In this document: positions 56,600 through 64,000 of the stretch, in pieces
Layout: each line of letters opens with the position of its first letter
Position numbering within the stretch: the stretch's first letter is position 1
NCBI GenBank assembly: GCA_039028895.1
Contig: JBCCHF010000025.1
Coordinates: 35,454 to 99,453 of the forward strand
DNA: 64,000 nucleotides
From: JAHDCJ01 sp039028895
GTDB lineage: Bacteria > Bacteroidota > Bacteroidia > Chitinophagales > Saprospiraceae
Direction: 5' to 3'
Notes under the pieces: model-generated
The model's database searches: none
Seen by the model: only the letters and a program-made list of their open reading frames with translations
What the model was told of the DNA's origin: nothing
Program-made: the position numbers and the translations under genes

Positions 56600-57583
56600 T
56601 TATCCTGGAACTTTTGCGGTTTGGGCTTTTTCAACTTCTTTTGCGATCCAGCTGTAAGTAATGGTGGTGCCTTCAAGTAACGAGTATTTCGGGATCCATC
56701 CAGTGACTTTATTTACAAGTCTATTGTCTGATTTACGTCCTCTCACACCTTCAGGCCCAGGAATATTTTTAATGGTAAGCGATTTTCCGGAAAGATTTAT
56801 GATCATTTCAGTGTATTCCCTAATAGAGATCATTTCTTCTGAGCCGATGTTCATCGGTTCGGAAAATTCAGATGCCATTAATAATCTGATGCCTTCTATG
56901 CAATCATCAATAAAAAGGAAAGAGCGTGTCTGCAGGCCATCCCCCCAAACTTCAATTTGTCCTCCATCCTTTGCCTCTGCGGCTTTTCGACATAGTGCTG
57001 CCGGAGCCTTTTCTTTTCCTCCGTCCCAAACACCTTCTGGACCATAAACATTATGAAAGCGGGCAATGCGAATATTCAAGCCAAAATTGCGATGGTGGCT
57101 GTTAAACAATCTTTCACTAAATAACTTTTCCCATCCATACTCACTATCCGGAAATGCAGGATAGGCTGAATCTTCAGAACAAATAGGATTATCCGGATCT
57201 TCCTGATTAAACTTTGGGTAAATACAAGCTGATGAGGCATAAAATATTTTCCTGATGTTTTTTCGTACTGCTTCCTTGACAACATTTAAGTTAATTAACG
57301 CTGAATTGTGCATTACTGAAGCGTCATTTTCTCCAGAAAAGATATACCCTGCACCACCCATATCAGCGGCTAACTGATATACTTCATCAGCTTCAACATC
57401 GATGCAGCTGGCAACGAAATCAGGATCTCGAAGATCACCGATAATAAATTCGTCTGCAGCAGTTTTGGAAAACTCAGGATACTTGAGGTCAACACCAATT
57501 ACAAAATAGTTTTCTGTCTTTAGTCGTTTTACCAAATGACTTCCAATAAAACCTCCTGCACCAAGAACGATTGCTTTTTTCAT
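56600..57583 (-). CDS. gme: GDP-mannose 3,5-epimerase-like enzyme
   Basis: 327 residues from the ATG at 57583 (a TTG at 57610 is weaker). It is an extended SDR: GAGGFIGSH at 8-16, Tyr149/Lys153 in YGWEK, and the features of GDP-mannose 3,5-epimerase: Cys120 in SSACIYP, GGKEKAPAALCRKA with Lys192, WGDGLQTRSFLFIDD, NIGSEEM, and PGPEGVRGRKSDN. These segments are close to the plant enzyme that makes GDP-L-galactose. It would supply GDP-L-galactose or GDP-L-gulose for the glycan. Product is inferred from family. First gene of a four-gene minus-strand run. Confidence 0.85.
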   Translation of the reverse strand: MKKAIVLGAGGFIGSHLVKRLKTENYFVIGVDLKYPEFSKTAADEFIIGDLRDPDFVASCIDVEADEVYQLAADMGGAGYIFSGENDASVMHNSALINLNVVKEAVRKNIRKIFYASSACIYPKFNQEDPDNPICSEDSAYPAFPDSEYGWEKLFSERLFNSHHRNFGLNIRIARFHNVYGPEGVWDGGKEKAPAALCRKAAEAKDGGQIEVWGDGLQTRSFLFIDDCIEGIRLLMASEFSEPMNIGSEEMISIREYTEMIINLSGKSLTIKNIPGPEGVRGRKSDNRLVNKVTGWIPKYSLLEGTTITYSWIAKEVEKAQTAKVPG

Positions 57584-57607
57584 TACTCTTTTACAAATTG
57601 GCTGATT

Positions 57608-57615
57608 CAAAATTA
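57608..57615 (-). promoter_or_regulatory. Possible Bacteroidota -7 element TAATTTTG
   Basis: On the minus strand TAATTTTG matches the Bacteroidota -7 consensus TAnnTTTG exactly and lies 25 bases above the epimerase ATG. A TTG element about 20 bases further up was not found at the expected distance, so this is a weak call. Confidence 0.3.
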
Positions 57616-57765
57616 ATACTCTTTGCTATTCTTCTTTACATCAGGACAATATTTCGTCAATTTTTTTACGCCCAAGAAATTATTCAGGTTGATTCCGTTC
57701 AATACATTTAAAAAATAATCGATTTTAATAGTTCTGTTAAAGAAGCTGTTTTACCAGGCTTGAGC

Positions 57766-59628
57766 TCATTCCCTGGTTACAAATTCAAAGATTTTTTCGC
57801 TGTGCAGTGGATTTCCACTTTTATCAGGAATGATGGAAACCACCTGGAAGTATACTTCTACTTTTTCTATCTCTTTTAAACTGGTTACATGGTCTTCTAG
57901 GAAAGCCCAATATGTCGTTACCGCTCTATTCAGGTTTGCTTCTAGTTTCCAGGCCTCGATTATTCTGCCTTCATAATACGTGTCGTTTTCTCTCCTGTAA
58001 TTTTCTTTTTTCAATAGATGATTAATATCAATGACCTGATCATTTCCCTGGTAGCCTTTTATATATAAAGTTTCAATTTTTGTTTCGATGATATTGGAAT
58101 AACCCGGAAAGGAAGAGAATGGATAGCTATAGATTCCAAGCAATCCGAATATTGAATTGAAAACCAGCAAAGTAAAGCCAGTGACGATCATTGGGTGAAA
58201 CCAGAACAACCTGTTACTCGCTGAAAAAGTAGGCATCTTAATGCTGAATACTTTGTCCCAATTAACATAAAAAATATACATCAAAAGGACCGGAGGAAAC
58301 CAGATTTTCATGAGAAGGCCGGTGGTAATATGAAAGAGAATCCCACCAAAAATGGGTACCCATCTTAATGATTTGAATAGTAAAAAAATCAGATAGGTGA
58401 GTTCGAATAGGATAACCATTATTCCTCCGAATTTTATCAGCCAGGGGAGTTTGTCGATCCTGATAAATGGCCTCCAATCATAATGTTGATACCACTCCAG
58501 GTAAATTTGATTAAGCATTGAATCACTGAGAGCCCAATCAAATCCACCTAACCATAATTTTTGAAATCCCGGCATAAAATAAATGATCCCAAAAATCAAC
58601 CAAATCATCCTTATGGGGAAATTATAGGTCCATCCCTGGGCAAACTGATAGGGTTTCCCCAATTTTTTTCTTATCAAGCTGTCAATTGACCAAACATGGT
58701 AGCAGTTGCTAAAAGCCATAATCCAGGGAATCCAGATCCAAAGGTGCTGATGGAAAACCTTGCCATAAAAATTAGGTGTGGCAATCACAATGAAGATCAG
58801 CGGAATATTAATGATCAGCATTGACCTTGAAAACATCCCTATACAAATCATGAGATTTACGATCGCCCCGACTTTACAGATTATCGTGTATTGACCTTGC
58901 GATAATTGAACCAGGTTAGTATACCACTCCATATATGGGAGGGGAACAATTTCAAGTTCCAGATATGGTGCCATGAATGCCGGATATTGCCAACAAACAA
59001 TAGCAAAGAATCCAAAACAAATGATCCGAAGGATAGCTAACTGGTTTGGAGAACAGGGTTCAAACAGAAAGTCTTTGATTTTATCTTTTACAGCAGGCAA
59101 CTCAACAGTTATTATCCTAAAAACAAGAAGAATGCCTACCAGAAAGAATCCTCGGGCTAATGATAATTGAATAATGATCAATTGAGGCCAAAGGTGTTTT
59201 GAGATAAAGTAGAAGAACAAAAATGTGGATAAGGTCGCCAAAAAGCCACCCAAATGAATTTTTAGATTGAAGGATAAATTGGTTCCTGGTTGGTATGCAA
59301 TAATCTCCTTCAGCCAAATTTGCCATTCATACACTTGGCTTATTTGTCCCCTGATTAAGCGTGAAGCGTATGCCAAAAAAAAGAAAATCAACGGAACACC
59401 CAGAAAAATGATGCCCTTAGCGAATCCAAATAAAAGCAAATAGTAATTGGGGTACCAGTTTCTGAATTCCTGAAAAGTGCCTGTAAAAAACCAGTTTAGT
59501 TCTCCCGTCTCTAATTGAGGATTCAGGTGTACGCCAATGAAATAAGAGAGTGCAACAATGATTGAACAAATTAGCGTAGATATGCTTGCCCAAAAGACGA
59601 TGTTCCGGAATAGACTGGCCCTGGACAT
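57766..59628 (-). CDS. HTTM-domain membrane protein with N-terminal extension
   Basis: 620 residues. About 200 residues with four or five helices precede the HTTM-type core: CSPNQLAILRIICFGFFAIV, FGKVFHQHLWIWIPWIMAFSNC-like segments, GWTYNFPIRMIWLIFGIIYFMPGFQKLWLGG, and LFHITTGLLMKIWFPPVLLMY. A soluble tail of about 110 residues follows (FPGYSNIIETKIETLYIKGYQG). It is related to the HTTM protein at 28051-29136, but fused to extra membrane segments and to its own soluble domain. ATG start; the radical SAM gene ends nine bases above. Role unknown. Confidence 0.78.
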   Translation of the reverse strand: MSRASLFRNIVFWASISTLICSIIVALSYFIGVHLNPQLETGELNWFFTGTFQEFRNWYPNYYLLLFGFAKGIIFLGVPLIFFFLAYASRLIRGQISQVYEWQIWLKEIIAYQPGTNLSFNLKIHLGGFLATLSTFLFFYFISKHLWPQLIIIQLSLARGFFLVGILLVFRIITVELPAVKDKIKDFLFEPCSPNQLAILRIICFGFFAIVCWQYPAFMAPYLELEIVPLPYMEWYTNLVQLSQGQYTIICKVGAIVNLMICIGMFSRSMLIINIPLIFIVIATPNFYGKVFHQHLWIWIPWIMAFSNCYHVWSIDSLIRKKLGKPYQFAQGWTYNFPIRMIWLIFGIIYFMPGFQKLWLGGFDWALSDSMLNQIYLEWYQHYDWRPFIRIDKLPWLIKFGGIMVILFELTYLIFLLFKSLRWVPIFGGILFHITTGLLMKIWFPPVLLMYIFYVNWDKVFSIKMPTFSASNRLFWFHPMIVTGFTLLVFNSIFGLLGIYSYPFSSFPGYSNIIETKIETLYIKGYQGNDQVIDINHLLKKENYRRENDTYYEGRIIEAWKLEANLNRAVTTYWAFLEDHVTSLKEIEKVEVYFQVVSIIPDKSGNPLHSEKIFEFVTRE

Positions 59629-59637
59629 AGAATTAGG

Positions 59638-60930
59638 CTAGCTGAAAAGGGGTTCCAACTCAGGAAAAACCGCTCTTGTATTCTCCCCGCGTAATGCATC
59701 TAGTTTTTCAGTCATGGAAAGAAATTGAGGTATTAAATGAGACCAATCTTCAGAATGCATAATGGTTAGTGTGTTTTCAAATTCGTTGATGACAAACTCC
59801 AGTTTCAGGAAAGCGCTGGTAGGAAAAGATTTAAGCCACAACAAATGATCTTTGTATTTTTTGTCTACTTCGTCCTTTAAACTTTGTGGTAATATTTTAA
59901 TATTATAAATATCAGGTTGCATCAGCACATGCGGGATAAAATCATCTACATCAATTAAATGCTGGCCAACCCAGTTTCTATGAAAGTCCGGTAAGTGTAG
60001 CACATTGAATACACTTATGGTGGAAGTTATTGTAAAATCAGCATGTGGACAAATTTCAAGTAGTCGTTTCCTATTCTCTAAAGCTTGCAGCCATTTTTGC
60101 CCACTTCTTTGCAATTCTCCTTTTTTATCAGATCCATCAAGACTTGCATGAATGTTGAGATCTTTAAACAACTTCCAATCCTGAAACACATCTCTTCCTT
60201 TGAATACGGTTTGCGAGAAGTTGGTACTATATCTTAATTTGATATCGAATCTTTCTTTCTCGATCAGCAAATCAAGAATACGGTAGTGTTCTTCCATGAT
60301 TAAGGGTTCTCCACCAGCGAAATATACTTCTTCTAATTCCGGTGTAAATTCTTCAAGCTGATTGAGTACATCGGCAAAATCATTCATACTGTATTGAAGT
60401 CTTTTGTCGAACGATTGTTGGTTTATGGCTTTAGCATCCTCAAACCATTTTGAACTGGCAAAATGCCCACAAATTCTGCATTTAAAATTGCACAGATTGG
60501 AAATTCTGATATCCCAGTAAATAGGTTTTGAGTCTGCAGAATAGCCATTTAGTTTGGTGCCTGCGACCCAGTCAACTTTGTCTTCATAACATAGATTTGC
60601 GATTTGTCGATGACTTTTTAGGCCGTTAGCTTCATTTTCGTAGCACTGCCAGCATCGAGCATCCTTTTTGTCTTTCAACATTTGGCTTCTCATTTTTCGG
60701 ATCCCTTTATCATTCCAAATCTCTTTAATTGGTTTTTTATTGATATTTCCGAAAGCTTGCTTTTCATCCCATGGGGTTACACAACAAGGGGTGACCGTTC
60801 CGTATGTTGAAATGTAAAGATGTACCCATGGCAGCATGCAAAATGCTTGACTGGATTCAATATCTGCCTCGTCAAAGATCTTTCGACCCATGATCTTTGA
60901 TTGAATGAATTTGTTGAGCTTATCATCCAT
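59638..60930 (-). CDS. Radical SAM protein with N-terminal twitch/SPASM-like domain
   Basis: 430 residues. The radical SAM cluster CNFKCRIC lies at 147-154 (Cys147, 151, 154). An N-terminal twitch-like domain has further cysteines at 31, 49, 50, 93 and 96 (CMLPWVHLYIS, TPCCVTPW, CWQC), which probably bind an additional iron-sulfur cluster. VYFAGGEPLI near 214 is the SAM-binding GGEP motif. The order, auxiliary domain before the core, matches the twitch-domain radical SAM family often found in glycan loci. Substrate unknown. It starts 60 bases after the second giant repeat gene, behind a strong terminator. Confidence 0.85.
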   Translation of the reverse strand: MDDKLNKFIQSKIMGRKIFDEADIESSQAFCMLPWVHLYISTYGTVTPCCVTPWDEKQAFGNINKKPIKEIWNDKGIRKMRSQMLKDKKDARCWQCYENEANGLKSHRQIANLCYEDKVDWVAGTKLNGYSADSKPIYWDIRISNLCNFKCRICGHFASSKWFEDAKAINQQSFDKRLQYSMNDFADVLNQLEEFTPELEEVYFAGGEPLIMEEHYRILDLLIEKERFDIKLRYSTNFSQTVFKGRDVFQDWKLFKDLNIHASLDGSDKKGELQRSGQKWLQALENRKRLLEICPHADFTITSTISVFNVLHLPDFHRNWVGQHLIDVDDFIPHVLMQPDIYNIKILPQSLKDEVDKKYKDHLLWLKSFPTSAFLKLEFVINEFENTLTIMHSEDWSHLIPQFLSMTEKLDALRGENTRAVFPELEPLFS

Positions 60931-60944
60931 ATGACCGGATAAGT

Positions 60945-60986
60945 AAAAAAAAAGAAACCGGAGTTAAGTTAACTTAACTCCGGTTT
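60945..60986 (-). terminator. Perfect palindromic terminator of the second repeat-protein gene
   Basis: A 32-base perfect palindrome (60955-60986; half-site AAACCGGAGTTAAGTT) would form a stem with only the central bases as loop. On the minus strand it is followed by CTTTTTTTTT (complement of 60945-60954). It is five bases after the gene's stop and upstream of the radical SAM start at 60930. It closes the giant gene's transcript, and readthrough would be needed to reach the radical SAM gene. Confidence 0.82.
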
Positions 60987-60990
60987 TCTG

Positions 60991-63900
60991 TTAATAAGGC
61001 TTATGACCATTCCTATTATAGGTTTGGAATAAGACATTGATATCATTGACATCAACAAGCCCATCTCCGTTAGTATCCCAAGGAGCATAAACAAAGGTCT
61101 CCAGGTAATGGAAGAATAAGAGGTTGACATCATTTGCATCAATCTGGAAATCTAGGTTTTGAACGTTTCCAGGAATCATTCCAAATCGAGTGCCATTGAC
61201 TGACGGCATTTCGAATAATGGGTCATCATTTAGGATCGGGTCCATGTATGCCTGACTCATAGAAGTCGTAAAGTCATGGCATACCGGGCCGCCAGCTATT
61301 GGCGGTAACAAAGGCTGAGGTGTAACTGCTGGGAAGTGGTTATAGTGAACTAACTCGATGAAGAACAATTGAGCAGGACCAATAACCATCTGAGGCAAAG
61401 ATCCATCTATACTTGTTATCGAGCCATTACTATGGAGTACCACAGCTTCCTGGTAAAGAATTACGGTAGGATTAATACCGTCTCTGATATTCAGCAACAT
61501 CCAATCCGACATATCTGAAGGAAGGTCTTGCAGCGTCGGGAAGGATTCCGGACCACCATATAACCACGGTTGAATATTATAAGGATGATCCAATGGTATT
61601 AGATCCTGGTCTAATAGGGATTGCCTCATTGGCGGATTTGGTGCAAAGCTCAATGGATCAAACATACCACCTAGATATACATCAAGACAGAATTCTATAA
61701 CCAATCCAGTACCCTGACCAACAATAAAGCTTCCGGTTTCAGAACAACCATTTACATCTGTAACTGTAACTATGTAGGTTTGTAAACCTGCAAGACCTGA
61801 AATATCCTGATCAGTTTGACCAGTAGACCAGTTATACTGGTAAGGGGCAGCGCCACCTCCAACAATCAGATCAATAGCACCATTCAATATACCTGGACCA
61901 GTTTCATCGATTACCACACCATTTAATACGATTGGATTACCATTTTCAACAGTTACAACTGCAGAACAGGTATTTGAATTGCCATTCGCATCAGTGACGG
62001 TAAGAATAACCGTATTATCACCAATATCCGCACAAGAGAAACTGGAAATATCAGCGGATACTGTACCTATACCACAAGCATCAGAAATACCGATGCCAAT
62101 ATCTGCTGCATTTATGGTAACTGTACCAGTTTGATCAAGTTGGACGGTAATATCAAGACAGTCAATTACTGGACCTACATTATCTTCTACAATAACTTCA
62201 GCCATACAATTATCACTATTTCCACTATTGTCAATAACGGTTAAAGTGACAAAGTTTTGGCCTACATTTCCACAATCAAATGTGGATTTGTCAAGCAGTA
62301 GATTGGCAATACCACATGCATCAATTGAATTACTGCCTACCTGTGCAGGAGTGATTACAGCAATACCCGAAGCATTGAGCTGAACTGTCAGATCAGTACA
62401 AAGAGCTACAGGTGGAGTACTATCAAAAACATTTACAGTAGCAGAACATGTAGATGAATTGCCGTTATTGTCAGTAACGGTAAGTACAACAGTAGAATTC
62501 AGGCCAACAGCACTGCAATCAAACATATCATTATCTAGTGCCAGGTTAGCAATACCACAGGCATCACTTGAACCATTGTTTACCTCAGCGGCGGATAGTA
62601 CGATCTGACCATTAGGTGCAAGGGTTAAATTAACATCCTGGCAAAGTGCATCTGGAGCAACATTATCTTCAACGGTAATCTGGGAATTACATGTTGAGGT
62701 ATTCCCATTATTATCATCAACGGTAACAGTTACGGTATTCACACCAATATCTGAACAAGTGAATGAGGAAACATTAAGTATTGCATTGATGTTGCTGCAG
62801 CCATCAGAAGAGGCACTGCTCACATCACTTACATCTATGTCCACCGAACCAGCTGGATCCAATTGAACAGTTAGATCATTACATACCGCAATTGGAGCAA
62901 CGTTATCTTCAACGGTGACATTGGCTGAACATGTAGATTGATTGCCATTTATATCAGTTATGGTAAGAGTAACAAGGGTAGGCGTGTTTAGATCATCACA
63001 ATCAAAATTCTCCTGGTTAATACTTACCTGATCAATTCCGCAAGCATCAGTTGAGCCACCATCAATGTTTTCAGGTAAAATTGATCCATAACCATTTGGA
63101 TCAAGCTCAATAGTAATATCCGCACAAATGGCATCCGGAGCGACATTATCCTCAACAGTAACAATCGAAGTACAAGTAGATAGATTGAGATTTACATCAT
63201 AAACCTCGAGTACTATTGTATTTGGTCCAACATCAACACAACCAAAATTCCTGGGGAGCTCCTCAAATGGTCTTAATCCACAGGCATCCGTGGAGCCATT
63301 ATCCAATTGGGCATCAAAGACCATAACATTTCCTGAAGCATCCAGTTGTACAGTGATATCCTGGCAAATGGCTATCGGTGCAATATTATCCTCAACAGTT
63401 ACAGCAGCCGTGCATTGTGCTGGATTTCCATAAATATCTACAACATCCAAGGTGACAATATTTGGAGAACCTTCATCTTGACAACCAAAATCAGTTTGAT
63501 CCAAACTACTTGTTGCCATTTGGCAATTGTCAGTTGTACCATTGCCAATATCTGCTGGTGATATTGAAGCCATACCATTAGCATCTAATTGTATGGTAAG
63601 GTCATTACAAACGATCATTGGAGGTTCGGAATCAAGAACAGTAACGGTGAATGAACATACAGCAGTATTACCAGCGGCATCCGTTACTGTGTAAGTTTCT
63701 GTAGTTGTACCAACCGGGAAAGTAGCCCCTGAGCCAAGACCCGCTGTTTGTACCGTGATCGATCCAGGACAGTTATCCACACCCACTGGAGGAGAATAAG
63801 TAACAATCGCCCCACAAATACCTGGATCATTATTGACGGTGATATTAGCCGGACAAACAATTGTTGGATCTTCCGCATCAAGAACAGTAACGGTGAATGA

Positions 63901-63999
63901 GCATACAGCAGTATTACCAGCGGCATCAGTTACAGTGTAAGTTTCTGTAGTTGTACCAACCGGGAAAGTAGCCCCTGAGCCAAGACCCGCTGTTTGTAC
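60991..63999 (-). CDS. Second giant HYR/VQLD-repeat protein (partial, start beyond window)
   Basis: The frame is open from the right edge to a TAA at 60991-60993, at least 1,003 residues; an internal GTG at 63786 is not a true start, because the HYR pattern continues upstream of it. It has HYR units at the right end, then about nine VQLD units (AICQDITVQLDASGN, CGIDQ, CGIAN), a SprB-like repeat, and the same C-terminal module as the protein at 4912-16038: FDPLSFAPNPPMRQSL, SDMSDWMLLNIRDG, LPQMVIGPAQLFFIELVHYNHFP, DTNGDGLVDVNDINVL, and NRNGHKPY at the end. No T9SS tail recognised. Presumably secreted, signal peptide outside the window. Confidence 0.85.
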   Translation of the reverse strand, partial: VQTAGLGSGATFPVGTTTETYTVTDAAGNTAVCSFTVTVLDAEDPTIVCPANITVNNDPGICGAIVTYSPPVGVDNCPGSITVQTAGLGSGATFPVGTTTETYTVTDAAGNTAVCSFTVTVLDSEPPMIVCNDLTIQLDANGMASISPADIGNGTTDNCQMATSSLDQTDFGCQDEGSPNIVTLDVVDIYGNPAQCTAAVTVEDNIAPIAICQDITVQLDASGNVMVFDAQLDNGSTDACGLRPFEELPRNFGCVDVGPNTIVLEVYDVNLNLSTCTSIVTVEDNVAPDAICADITIELDPNGYGSILPENIDGGSTDACGIDQVSINQENFDCDDLNTPTLVTLTITDINGNQSTCSANVTVEDNVAPIAVCNDLTVQLDPAGSVDIDVSDVSSASSDGCSNINAILNVSSFTCSDIGVNTVTVTVDDNNGNTSTCNSQITVEDNVAPDALCQDVNLTLAPNGQIVLSAAEVNNGSSDACGIANLALDNDMFDCSAVGLNSTVVLTVTDNNGNSSTCSATVNVFDSTPPVALCTDLTVQLNASGIAVITPAQVGSNSIDACGIANLLLDKSTFDCGNVGQNFVTLTVIDNSGNSDNCMAEVIVEDNVGPVIDCLDITVQLDQTGTVTINAADIGIGISDACGIGTVSADISSFSCADIGDNTVILTVTDANGNSNTCSAVVTVENGNPIVLNGVVIDETGPGILNGAIDLIVGGGAAPYQYNWSTGQTDQDISGLAGLQTYIVTVTDVNGCSETGSFIVGQGTGLVIEFCLDVYLGGMFDPLSFAPNPPMRQSLLDQDLIPLDHPYNIQPWLYGGPESFPTLQDLPSDMSDWMLLNIRDGINPTVILYQEAVVLHSNGSITSIDGSLPQMVIGPAQLFFIELVHYNHFPAVTPQPLLPPIAGGPVCHDFTTSMSQAYMDPILNDDPLFEMPSVNGTRFGMIPGNVQNLDFQIDANDVNLLFFHYLETFVYAPWDTNGDGLVDVNDINVLFQTYNRNGHKPY

Positions 64000-64000
64000 C
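63631..64000 (-). repeat. Near-identical HYR-unit duplication, period 246 bases
   Basis: Bases 63631-63754 and 63877-64000 (124 bases, ending at the window edge) are almost identical; I count about three differences. The offset is 246 bases, one 82-residue HYR unit. The near-identity indicates a recent duplication, or gene conversion, and the array continues beyond the window. Confidence 0.9.

Noticed and set aside
63784..63786. GTG at 63786 as start of the second giant repeat gene
   Set aside because: The HYR pattern continues in the same frame upstream to the window edge, so the gene simply runs out of the window.

Overview
The window looks like chromosomal DNA of a Bacteroidota bacterium, most like the Saprospirales group. 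The reasons are giant secreted HYR-repeat proteins with SprB-like and dockerin-like modules, one protein with a type IX secretion (T9SS) type A C-terminal sorting domain, several short lipoprotein signals, a VCBS/ASPIC protein next to a vanadium-haloperoxidase-like lipoprotein, an AT-leaning base composition and weak ribosome binding sites with many GTG and TTG starts. The taxonomic placement is inference. No rRNA, tRNA, CRISPR array, insertion sequence or phage gene was seen. Coding density is very high: no gap exceeds 300 bases, and many neighbours overlap by 4 to 34 bases, including six convergent pairs.

Layout. 1-4762: the tail of a glycosyltransferase-like gene, then a minus-strand operon made of a membrane/GT4 fusion, an SGNH hydrolase and an 'RNDN' glycosyltransferase. 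4912-16038: a 3,708-residue secreted repeat protein followed by its own terminator. 16277-22503: a TMTC-like membrane TPR protein, a GT4 glycosyltransferase, an MBOAT acyltransferase with its SGNH partner, and a small secreted protein. 22509-30377: haloperoxidase-like lipoprotein, divergent VCBS/ASPIC lipoprotein, a small membrane protein, an HTTM protein and an SGNH protein. 30374-36075: a minus-strand operon of a GT-C enzyme, a polytopic membrane protein, an arylsulfotransferase-like protein with a T9SS tail, and a cytochrome c/copper-monooxygenase-like lipoprotein. 36122-46139: polyprenyl-phosphate sugar transferase, lipoprotein, SGNH protein, transglutaminase-like protein, NeuD-like acetyltransferase, GT2, PAPS sulfotransferase, and the Wzt/Wzm polysaccharide ABC exporter. 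44757-53333: a tight plus-strand operon with two related GT-like proteins around an AsnB-type amidotransferase, then SGNH, two duplicated GT32-like enzymes and a DegT aminotransferase. 53330-60930: a nucleotide-sugar dehydrogenase, two RNDN glycosyltransferases, a GDP-mannose 3,5-epimerase, an HTTM protein and a twitch-domain radical SAM protein. 60991-64000: a second giant repeat protein, cut by the window edge.

How it fits together (inference). The middle is a large surface-polysaccharide locus. Sugar nucleotides are made (epimerase, dehydrogenase, aminotransferase, NeuD-like enzyme), assembled by about ten glycosyltransferases, exported through the Wzm/Wzt transporter whose ATPase carries a glycan-recognition tail, and decorated by amidation, sulfation, O-acylation and SGNH-type chemistry. 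The two giant repeat proteins at either side of the locus share a C-terminal module without a recognisable T9SS tail. That suggests surface adhesins or matrix proteins that may work with the glycan, although no direct link is shown by the sequence.
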